18,052 nucleotides of DNA, taken from contig DASUNJ010000112.1 of NCBI GenBank assembly GCA_036277235.1, positions 1 to 18,052 on the forward strand, given 5' to 3'. A program made the translations under genes and the position numbers. The notes under the pieces are model-generated. The model saw only the letters and a list, made by a program, of their open reading frames with translations, did not search any database and was not told the origin of the DNA. The first letter of the stretch is position 1, and the number at the start of each line of letters is the position of its first letter. This DNA comes from DATMER01 sp036277235. Its GTDB lineage: Bacteria > Acidobacteriota > Thermoanaerobaculia > Multivoradales > UBA5704. Below are positions 7,598 through 14,510 of this stretch, in pieces.

Positions 7598-9934
7598 CTA
7601 CAACCCCGCCGCCGGGCCGAAGGCGATGGGGGCGGCGAGGCACTCGTCGGGGATGCCCCAGGCTTCGACCAGGGAGAGCGCGTGGCGGCGTGTCTCGATA
7701 CAGAGGCGGTCCACCAGGGCGCGGATTGCCTTCGTCTTCATCCCTTCCATGTGGCCGGTCTCCAGGAACCAGCCGCGGTCCTCCTCGATCCGCCAGAGGG
7801 CGAAGAGGTCGCGGAGCAGGGTGAGGACCTCCCGCTCTCCGCCGCTCGACGCTTCCACCGCGACGGTGAAGGGCTCCAGGATCACCCTTTCGACGTGGGC
7901 GTTGGCGAGGCGCAGGAGATGGCCCTGGCACTCGCGGAAGGCTTCGAACGGGTCCATGCCGCGGTCGAGACGGGCCTTGATGCGGCTCGCGGCCGTGGTC
8001 AGGAGGTGCTCCTCGCGATGGCGGAAGGCTTCGAGCTGGAACTCCGGATCGCGCAGGTGAGACTCGCTGCCGTTGCGCGCCAGGATCGGGTTGAGGTCGG
8101 TCAGCACGAAGGCGGTCCGCGCGCTGAGAAAGCGCAGCAGGCCGAAGGGGCTCATCTCGTTGAACTGGTCGCGGTACTGGGTAAGGCAGCCCTTGGCCAC
8201 GAGCTGCATGAGGACGGTGTTGTCCCCCTCGAACGTGGTGTAGACGTCGGTGTCCGCCTTGAGCCCCGGTATGCGATTGACCGCGAGGTAGCCCTGGCCG
8301 CCGCAACACTCGCGGCAGTCCTGGAGCGCGGCCACCGTGTGCCACGAGGCCCAGCTCTTGATCCCCGCGGCCAGGACCTCGACCTGCCGCGTGTCCTCCT
8401 CGGTCCGCGCCAGGAAACGCCGCACCAGATCCTTGTGGGCGAAGTCGAGGGCGTAGCAGGCCGCGAGCCGGGGCAGCAGGCGGCGCTGGTGGGGCGGATA
8501 GTCGAGCAGCTTCGTCTCCGGCTTGCCGGTGGGACCGAACTGCCGGCGGCGCTCGCTGTAACGGATCGCGATGGCGAGGCCCGACTTCGCGGCCGAGAGA
8601 GCCGCCGCCGCCACGCTGATGCGGCCGGCGACCAGCGTGCCGAGCATGGTGAAGAAGCGTCTCGACGGGCTGGCGATCGGGCTGCTGTAGACCCCCTCGG
8701 GGCTGACGTCGGCGAACCGGTTCAGCAGATCTTCCCGCGGTACCCGCACATGGTCGAAGGTGATGCGGCCGTTGTCGACGCCGTTCAATCCCTCCTTGGC
8801 TCCGCAATCCTCGATCGTCACGCCCGGGGCGGGCGCGCCGTCCTCGCCGCGGATCGTCACCAGGAAAGCGTGAACTCCGTGAACCTCCCCGCCGGTTTCG
8901 AGCTGGGCGAAGACGACCGCCATCTTTCCGTGCCTCGCGGCGTTGCCGATCCAATCCTTGCGCGCCATGGGGTCCGGCGTGTGGAGGATGAAGTCGCCGC
9001 TCGCCGGATCGAAGCGCGCCACCGTCTGCAGATCGGCGACGTTGGAGCCGTGCCTGGTCTCGGACATGGCGAAGCATCCCGGGAGCTCCAGGGTGCCTGT
9101 CGGGGGGAGGATGGCCTGGTGGTGGCGCTCCGTGCCGAGTTGGAGGACGCTGCCGCCGAAGAGCCCGTACTGGACTCCGAACTTGACCACCAGGCTGGGA
9201 TCGTGGAAGGCGAGCGTCTCGAAAGCGGCGATGAATTTTCCCAGGTCTCCCGCGCCGCCGCAGCTCTCCGGATAGCCGAGGGCGCCGAAGCCGTCGCGGC
9301 CGAGCTGGCGGCACCATTCCAGGACTTTTTCGCGGTAGGCGGCGCGGTCCGGCTCGGAGAGATAGGCGAACCCGGGGCTGGAGATGCGGGCGCGGACATG
9401 GTCCCGCACCTCGGCGTAGGGTGCGTCGAGGAGGGCGCGGAGGGCGGCGGGGTCGAAAGCCGGAGGCTCCCGGCCTTCCTCCTGCTCGGGGCGGGGAAGG
9501 TCGCCGAGCAGGAGGCGCCGGCAGGCTTCCGGAGTGGCGACGCCGAGCGCCTGCTCGATCTCCTCCAAAGTCTCCGTGCGAAAGGCGATTCCGCCCGGCG
9601 CGACCTCGCGCGCCAGCTCCATGCCGAGGTGGGTGAGCGAGACCGCCGAGGCTTCCGGCAGGCGGTCGCGCAAGCGGCGGATGGTGTGGAGGATCGCCCG
9701 CAGGGAGCTTGCCGAAGGCGGATGGGCGGGGTCGAGCCAGCGCCGGAGCCGCTGCCGGCTGCCCTCGTCGAGCGTTCCAGAGGCATCGAGGCGGGAGGTG
9801 ATCCCCTCGGCCTCGGCCGCGGTCAGCTCGCCGTCGGCCCAGACCAGGTAGAGCATGGGCAGGAGCGGCAGCAGGGGATGGTCCTCCGGTTCCAGACCGA
9901 GCCCCTCCTGCACCCTTTGCCCATCGGTGGCCAT
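7598..9934 (-). CDS. Acyl-CoA dehydrogenase/oxidase-like flavoprotein with an N-terminal TerB-like domain
   Basis: A 778-residue FAD enzyme predicted to oxidise acyl-CoA to trans-2-enoyl-CoA in beta-oxidation. The first ~110 residues are not part of the catalytic fold. LLPLLPMLYLVWADGELTAAE (about 21-41) resembles TerB-like helical domains seen at the front of some bacterial acyl-CoA oxidases. The catalytic part starts near 160 and includes the flavin/substrate loop FAMSETRHGSN (288-298), CGGQGYL (544-550) and TFEGDNTVLMQ (567-577). By analogy with peroxisomal oxidases, E569 is the likely catalytic base. The C-terminal ~190 residues match the extra helical domain of oxidases. The ATG at 9934 is chosen because the open frame continues upstream through a promoter-like sequence into a divergent gene. 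Whether oxygen or ETF is the electron acceptor is not decided by sequence. Confidence 0.9.
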   Translation of the reverse strand: MATDGQRVQEGLGLEPEDHPLLPLLPMLYLVWADGELTAAEAEGITSRLDASGTLDEGSRQRLRRWLDPAHPPSASSLRAILHTIRRLRDRLPEASAVSLTHLGMELAREVAPGGIAFRTETLEEIEQALGVATPEACRRLLLGDLPRPEQEEGREPPAFDPAALRALLDAPYAEVRDHVRARISSPGFAYLSEPDRAAYREKVLEWCRQLGRDGFGALGYPESCGGAGDLGKFIAAFETLAFHDPSLVVKFGVQYGLFGGSVLQLGTERHHQAILPPTGTLELPGCFAMSETRHGSNVADLQTVARFDPASGDFILHTPDPMARKDWIGNAARHGKMAVVFAQLETGGEVHGVHAFLVTIRGEDGAPAPGVTIEDCGAKEGLNGVDNGRITFDHVRVPREDLLNRFADVSPEGVYSSPIASPSRRFFTMLGTLVAGRISVAAAALSAAKSGLAIAIRYSERRRQFGPTGKPETKLLDYPPHQRRLLPRLAACYALDFAHKDLVRRFLARTEEDTRQVEVLAAGIKSWASWHTVAALQDCRECCGGQGYLAVNRIPGLKADTDVYTTFEGDNTVLMQLVAKGCLTQYRDQFNEMSPFGLLRFLSARTAFVLTDLNPILARNGSESHLRDPEFQLEAFRHREEHLLTTAASRIKARLDRGMDPFEAFRECQGHLLRLANAHVERVILEPFTVAVEASSGGEREVLTLLRDLFALWRIEEDRGWFLETGHMEGMKTKAIRALVDRLCIETRRHALSLVEAWGIPDECLAAPIAFGPAAGL

Positions 9935-9943
9935 TGGCCCAAA

Positions 9944-9949
9944 ATTGTA
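9944..9949 (-). promoter_or_regulatory. Candidate extended -10 box of the acyl-CoA oxidase-like gene
   Basis: The minus strand reads TGC-TACAAT, an extended -10 element, nine bases before the ATG. Transcription would begin only two or three bases before the start codon. No good -35 is visible. The same hexamer at the same distance precedes leuS. Confidence 0.5.
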
Positions 9950-9988
9950 GCATCCACTGCCTTTCGCCCGCCGGATGCCCCAAGCCGC

Positions 9989-9994
9989 TATACT
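9989..9994 (+). promoter_or_regulatory. Candidate -10 box of the 613-residue unknown gene
   Basis: TATACT (five of six consensus bases) lies 19 bases before the chosen ATG at 10014. Its position inside the longer open frame argues against the earlier in-frame ATG at 9975. A clear -35 is not visible. Confidence 0.4.
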
Positions 9995-10013
9995 TCCGGT
10001 TCTGAGACCCGAC

Positions 10014-11855
10014 ATGGACGAAGAATTCTCCTGGGCGCTGCCCGAAGGAATCGAGGGTAGCGGGGAATCGCTTTCCCCGGTGCCGGCCCGCGCGCGCCTG
10101 GAGCCGACGCCGTCCACCCGCGAGGAGATCCTCAGCCAGGTGGGCCCGGCGCGGATCGCGGTCTACGAGATGGTGCGGGGGAGCGTGGACGATTTCGAGC
10201 AGACCGCTCCCTGGCGGCTCCTCTACTACCCGCCGGAGGAGCCCGAGGCGTTCGTGGGCCTCCTCGACGCCCTGATCACGCTCATCCAGAGCATCCCCAA
10301 GCGGGTGGCCGCCACCCTGGGCAAGATCCCCAAGGTATCCGAATCGGACGACGAGCCGACGCGGGAGGACGTCCGTTTCATGTTCAGCGGCATCCACCAC
10401 ATGGTGGAGCACGAGCTGAAGCGCGTGGAGAAGATGCTGGAGCCCGTGCGGGAGCGTGGCCCGGGCGTGCCCGCGACGTCCGACGAGCGCCAGCTCCTCT
10501 GCGAGCTGAGCGCCGACCTCAAGGGCAAGTACGCCAGCTCCATGATGGGCGCCGCGGCGAGCCTGATCGCGCAAGGGCTCTGGAACGGGGTGGAGCTCGA
10601 GCCGGTCCTCTTCCCCGAGAAGGCGGAGGAGTTCCGCAACACCCGCGAGCTCGTGGACCTCCTCCAGGAGGTCACCGCGGCCATCAAGCAGCTCCCCGAG
10701 CAGGTCCGTTTCGTGGAGCTGGTGTCGGGTTGGCAGCGGGGCATCCGGGCCGACCAGTACGCGCTGGCGGATCTTCCCAGCCTGCGGGGCAAGATCGCCA
10801 AGCTGCTCAAGGAGCGCACCCGCCGCGCCCTCTACTCGGGCGACTATCACCAGATCAGCCGGCGCGAGATCCTCCTCAGCGAGCGCATCCACGAGCTGGA
10901 GACCCTGCACCAGAAGACCTGGTCCACGACCGAGCACGGCGGCGGGCAGGACCTCGCGCCCACCTACGCCCGCCTGGTCCAGCTCACGCTGGAGATGGCC
11001 GCCGTCCTGGATGTGACGGTCCTCAAGGCGCTCATCGGGGACAAGAAGGTCGAGGGATTGCGGGCGCGGGTGATGGCGGTGAAAAACCGGCCGGCGCCCA
11101 CGGCGTCGACCCCGGGCCAGGGACTGGATTCGCTGATCCCGCTCCTCGCCGAGGACGACCTGCGCATCTTCCTGGACCTGCTGCTCGGAGCGGTGACGCG
11201 GAGGGCCTCCCTGAGCGTGACCATGCGCGAGGCCGAGCCCGAGGCGCCCGTTCCGCCTCCGGCTGCTGCTCCGCCGCGGCCGGCAGCGCCGAAGCCTGCG
11301 CCCGCGCCTCTGCCGGAGCTGGAAGAGTGGATGCTGCCGCCACCCATCCCGGAGTATGAGGTGGGGGTGCCGAGCCCGACGTCCTCGACCGCGATGGACT
11401 GGGTGCAGAACGAGCCCGAGCCGCCGCCGCCATCGCAGTATTCGCCGCAATTCGCGCCGCAGTTCGCGCCGCCGTTCCCGCAGGCGAACCTGCGGCCGTC
11501 GCTCAAGATGGTGTCGGACCTTCTGACCGAGCTGCTGGCGCCGGCCAACTCGAACCTGAGCTCGTTCCGGATGACCCAGCGCCTGCTCAGCAAGCACGCG
11601 CGCATTCCGGTGGCCATGTTCCAGTCGATTCAGCCCTACCTGAAGGAAGTCCAGGAGCGGCTGGTCCCCGCCCTCAAGCAGATCACCCCCTTCCGCGGCA
11701 TCACGGAGGAGGCCGTGACCAAGCTGGAGGGCTACTGCACCGAGCTCCGGCGTCCCGGCCTCTCCCCGGCGGAGCTCAAGGACGAGGTGCCCAAGAAGAT
11801 GGAGCGGCTGGTGCGCTTCCTGGAAGCGCTGCGGGCGGCGGTGCCGACGCTGTAG
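10014..11855 (+). CDS. Large soluble protein of unknown function with a proline-rich linker
   Basis: I do not recognise a family. From the ATG at 10014 the product has 613 residues and no signal peptide or convincing membrane segment. Residues ~35-400 look predominantly helical, with long amphipathic stretches such as FSGIHHMVEHELKRVEKMLE (124-143) and LLSERIHELETLHQ (287-300). A low-complexity proline and alanine-rich linker runs from about 408 to 490 and includes repeated QFAP (479-486). A second helical domain (about 495-613) ends the protein. It is divergent from the acyl-CoA oxidase-like gene across about 80 bases and lies 117 bases upstream of leuS. The in-frame ATG at 9975 would add 13 residues, but a -10-like box falls between the two. 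The two-domain-plus-linker layout suggests a scaffold or adaptor, which is only a guess. Confidence 0.8.
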   Translation: MDEEFSWALPEGIEGSGESLSPVPARARLEPTPSTREEILSQVGPARIAVYEMVRGSVDDFEQTAPWRLLYYPPEEPEAFVGLLDALITLIQSIPKRVAATLGKIPKVSESDDEPTREDVRFMFSGIHHMVEHELKRVEKMLEPVRERGPGVPATSDERQLLCELSADLKGKYASSMMGAAASLIAQGLWNGVELEPVLFPEKAEEFRNTRELVDLLQEVTAAIKQLPEQVRFVELVSGWQRGIRADQYALADLPSLRGKIAKLLKERTRRALYSGDYHQISRREILLSERIHELETLHQKTWSTTEHGGGQDLAPTYARLVQLTLEMAAVLDVTVLKALIGDKKVEGLRARVMAVKNRPAPTASTPGQGLDSLIPLLAEDDLRIFLDLLLGAVTRRASLSVTMREAEPEAPVPPPAAAPPRPAAPKPAPAPLPELEEWMLPPPIPEYEVGVPSPTSSTAMDWVQNEPEPPPPSQYSPQFAPQFAPPFPQANLRPSLKMVSDLLTELLAPANSNLSSFRMTQRLLSKHARIPVAMFQSIQPYLKEVQERLVPALKQITPFRGITEEAVTKLEGYCTELRRPGLSPAELKDEVPKKMERLVRFLEALRAAVPTL

Positions 11856-11857
11856 AG

Positions 11858-11955
11858 GAAGGACGTAAAGGACCTAAAGGACAAAAAGGACTTAAAGGAC
11901 CCGGAGGCGTCTTCCGGATGTCCTTTGGGTCCTTTACGTCCTTGAGGTCCTTTCC
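11858..11955. terminator. Long periodic hairpin of AAAGGAC units, upstream of leuS
   Basis: Five 9-base units of the form (A/G)AAGGACnn (11858-11902) face four inverted GTCCTTnnn units (11920-11955) across an apex with CCGGA/TCCGG. Folding gives four roughly 7-bp helices separated by two-base steps. Some of those steps can pair as well (CT with AG, TT with GG as wobble). It starts two bases after the stop of the preceding gene and ends two bases before the leuS -10 box. It may act as a bidirectional terminator insulating leuS, but the classical GC-rich stem plus T-tract is lacking. Confidence 0.65.
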
Positions 11956-11957
11956 AC

Positions 11958-11963
11958 TACAAT
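11958..11963 (+). promoter_or_regulatory. Candidate -10 box of leuS
   Basis: TACAAT lies nine bases before the leuS ATG, directly after the last hairpin unit. Initiation would give a leader of only a few bases. The -35 position falls inside the hairpin's right arm and shows no consensus hexamer. Confidence 0.5.
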
Positions 11964-11972
11964 CCCCCGACC

Positions 11973-14372
11973 ATGGAAAAAGCCTACGACCCCTCGGAGA
12001 TCGAGCCGAAGTGGCAGCAGCGGTGGGAGGAAGAGGGGCTCTACCGCTCCGACGTCGACCCCGCACGGCCCAAGCACTACGCCCTGACCATGCTGCCCTA
12101 CCCCTCTGGCGAGCTGCACATCGGCCACTGGTATGCGATCGCGCCTTCCGACGCCCAGGCCCGCTTCATGCGGATGCGGGGGCGCAACGTGGTCTTCCCC
12201 ATGGGCTTCGACTCCTTCGGGCTGCCGGCCGAGAACGCGGCCATCAAGCGCAACATCCATCCCAAGGAGTGGACGTACGCCAACATCGACCGCATGCGCG
12301 GACAGCTCCGGCGCATGGGCACCATGATCGACTGGCGGCGCGAGGCCGTCTCGTCCGACCCCGAGTACTACCGCTGGACGCAGTGGTTCTTTCTCCAGTT
12401 CTTCCTCAACGACCTCGCCTACCGCAAGAAGGCCGCGGTGGACTGGTGCCCGAGCTGCAACACGACCCTGGCGCGCGAGCAGGTGATCGGCGACGACCGC
12501 CGTTGCGAGCGCTGCGGCACGCCGGTCATCCGCAAGGAGCTGTCGCAGTGGTTCTTCCGCACCACCCGCTACGTCGAGGAGCTCCTCGACTTCGGCCCGA
12601 TCGACTGGCCCGAGCGGGTGCAGACCCTGCAGAGCCGCTGGATCGGCCGCTCGGAGGGAGCGAACGTGGTTTTTCCCACCGAAGCGGGAGACCCAATCGA
12701 GGTCTTCACCACCCGGCCCGATACGATCTGGGGCGCCACCTTCATGGTCCTGGCTCCGGATCATCCGCTCGTCGAGCGCCTCACGACCCCAGAGCGCAAG
12801 GCCGAGGTGGACGCCTACGTCGTGCCGGCGCTCCGCCAGACCGACGTCCAGCGCGAGGCCACGGACAAGGAGAAGACCGGCGTCTTCACCGGTGGCTACG
12901 CGATCAACCCGGCCAGTGGCGAGCGCATCCCGGTCTGGACCGCCGACTACGTGCTGATGGGCTACGGCACCGGAGCCATCATGGCCGTGCCCGCCCACGA
13001 CGAGCGGGACGGCGAGTTCGCCCGCAAGTTCGGCCTGGAGATCAAGCCGGTGATCGTCCCCGAAAGCGGCGCCATGATCGACTCCGGTCCCCTCACCGGC
13101 ACCCGGGCGGAGGAGGCGTTCGACCGCACCGTCGCATACCTGGAGGAGAGAGGGGCGGGCAAGAAGGCGATCACCTACCGCCTGCGTGACTGGCTGATCT
13201 CGCGCCAGCGCTACTGGGGCGCGCCGATCCCGATCGTCCACTGCCCGCAGTGCGGACCGGTCGGCGTTTCCGAGGACGATCTCCCGGTTCTGCTGCCGGA
13301 CGACGTGGAATGGCGGCCCACGGGCGAGAGCCCGCTCAAGCTCCATCCGACCTGGAAGAACGTCGAGTGCCCCTCGTGCGGCGGCCCGGCCGAGCGCGAG
13401 ACCGACACCATGGACACGTTCATGTGCTCCTCCTGGTACCACCTGCGCTATCTCAGCCCCAGGTACGACGACGGGCCGTTCGATCCCGCCGAGTACCGCT
13501 ACTGGATGCCGGTGGACCTCTACACGGGCGGCATCGAGCACGCCACCATGCACCTGATCTACACGCGCTTCTTCCACAAGGCCTGCCGCGACATCGGCAT
13601 CGTCCAGGGCGACGAGCCCATGATCCGGCTGCGCAACCAGGGGATCATCCTGGGCGAGGACTCGGAGAAGATGTCCAAGAGCCGGGGCAACGTGGTGGCG
13701 CCCGACGAACTGGTGGACCGCTACGGCGCCGACACGGTGCGCGCCTACCTGATGTTCTTCGCCCGCTGGGACATGGGCGGCCCCTGGAACAGCCGCGGCA
13801 TCGAAGGGACCTCCCGCTGGCTGCGCCGCGTCTGGGGTCTTTTCACCGAGCCGGGTGAGGGAGGCCAGGCCAACCAGGAGACGGTCGACCGTCTGCGCCG
13901 CAAGCTCCACCAGACCCTCAAACAGGTGACGAGGGAGATGGGCGAGCTCCAGTTCAACACGGTCGTGGCGGCCCTGATGGAGCTGCAGAACGAGATGTCC
14001 CAGGCGCGCTCCCAGGGCGCGGCGGGCACGCCGGCCTGGACCGAGGCGCTGGAGATCTACTTGAAGATGCTGGCTCCCGTCGCCCCCCACATCGCGGACG
14101 AGCTGTGGGAAAGGTTAGGGCACGAAGGCTCGATTCACCTCCAGGATTGGCCCGAGGTGGACGAGAAGGCCGCCGCTGCCGAGGAGATCACCCTGGTGGT
14201 GCAGGTCAACGGCAAGCTCCGCGACCGGATCACCGTGCCCGTGGGAATCGCCGACGACGACGCGCGCCGCATCGCCCTCGAAAGCGAAGGGGCCAGCCGC
14301 TTCCTCGAAGGCAAGGCGGTGCGCCAGGTGATCGTGGTGCCGGGGCGGCTCGTGAACATCGTGGCCGGCTGA
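11973..14372 (+). CDS. leuS: Leucine--tRNA ligase
   Basis: A 799-residue class I aminoacyl-tRNA synthetase that charges tRNA-Leu with leucine. The catalytic motif HIGH is at 49-52 in LPYPSGELHIGHWYA, and KMSKS is at 566-570. The CP1 editing domain that hydrolyses mischarged tRNA is present, with TTRPDTIWG at 246-254 and GYGTGAIMAVPAHDERD at 330-346. LRDWLISRQRYWGAPIP follows it. Cysteine pairs WCPSCN and CERCG in the CP1 insertion suggest a zinc knuckle. The C-terminal anticodon-binding and tail domains are complete. It is somewhat shorter than the E. coli enzyme. The ATG at 11973 gives the conserved N-terminus YDPSEIEPKWQQRW. No Shine-Dalgarno is visible, in line with a nearly leaderless transcript. 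The gene is bracketed by two similar repeat hairpins. Confidence 0.97.
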   Translation: MEKAYDPSEIEPKWQQRWEEEGLYRSDVDPARPKHYALTMLPYPSGELHIGHWYAIAPSDAQARFMRMRGRNVVFPMGFDSFGLPAENAAIKRNIHPKEWTYANIDRMRGQLRRMGTMIDWRREAVSSDPEYYRWTQWFFLQFFLNDLAYRKKAAVDWCPSCNTTLAREQVIGDDRRCERCGTPVIRKELSQWFFRTTRYVEELLDFGPIDWPERVQTLQSRWIGRSEGANVVFPTEAGDPIEVFTTRPDTIWGATFMVLAPDHPLVERLTTPERKAEVDAYVVPALRQTDVQREATDKEKTGVFTGGYAINPASGERIPVWTADYVLMGYGTGAIMAVPAHDERDGEFARKFGLEIKPVIVPESGAMIDSGPLTGTRAEEAFDRTVAYLEERGAGKKAITYRLRDWLISRQRYWGAPIPIVHCPQCGPVGVSEDDLPVLLPDDVEWRPTGESPLKLHPTWKNVECPSCGGPAERETDTMDTFMCSSWYHLRYLSPRYDDGPFDPAEYRYWMPVDLYTGGIEHATMHLIYTRFFHKACRDIGIVQGDEPMIRLRNQGIILGEDSEKMSKSRGNVVAPDELVDRYGADTVRAYLMFFARWDMGGPWNSRGIEGTSRWLRRVWGLFTEPGEGGQANQETVDRLRRKLHQTLKQVTREMGELQFNTVVAALMELQNEMSQARSQGAAGTPAWTEALEIYLKMLAPVAPHIADELWERLGHEGSIHLQDWPEVDEKAAAAEEITLVVQVNGKLRDRITVPVGIADDDARRIALESEGASRFLEGKAVRQVIVVPGRLVNIVAG

Positions 14373-14458
14373 AGGACCTCAAGGACATAAAGGACGTAAA
14401 GGACTCAAAGGACAAATCCGGAGTCCTTTGGGTCCTTTAAGTCCTTTTGGTCCTTTCC
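14371..14458. terminator. Long periodic hairpin of AAAGGAC units, downstream of leuS
   Basis: Five 9-base units (14371-14415) face four inverted units GTCCTTnnn (14423-14458) across the short apex ATCCGGA. Three 7-bp helices and one 6-bp helix can form, separated by two-base steps. It begins within the leuS stop codon. The right arm reads T-rich, ending TTTTGGTCCTTTCC and followed by TGCTTTT, which could support termination. The arrangement mirrors the hairpin in front of leuS. Confidence 0.65.
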
Positions 14459-14470
14459 TGCTTTTCCCTA

Positions 14471-14479
14471 TGCTATTCT
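14471..14479 (+). promoter_or_regulatory. Candidate extended -10 box of the channel gene
   Basis: TGC-TATTCT is an extended -10 element 31 bases before the ATG at 14511. A Shine-Dalgarno AGGAGA at 14500-14505 sits in the predicted leader. Unlike leuS, this gene would have an ordinary leader. Confidence 0.5.
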
Positions 14480-14510
14480 GCCGCTCGCTTCTCATTATCA
14501 GGAGACCTCT

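Noticed and set aside
9975..10013. Earlier ATG for the 613-residue protein
   Set aside because: A TATACT -10-like box lies between this ATG and 10014, and the 13 extra residues are not similar to the helical body that follows.
7682..10060. 792-codon + strand frame antisense to the oxidase-like gene
   Set aside because: The minus strand carries the conserved flavoenzyme motifs. The + strand frame has none.
7578..11597. Very long minus-strand open frame of more than 1300 codons
   Set aside because: It runs antisense or out of frame through the oxidase-like gene and the 613-residue gene, has no recognisable motifs and is rich in R, P and G, as expected for shadow frames in GC-rich DNA.
11934..14090. 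718-codon open frame antisense to leuS
   Set aside because: leuS has all class I synthetase motifs on the + strand. The antisense frame shows only compositional bias.
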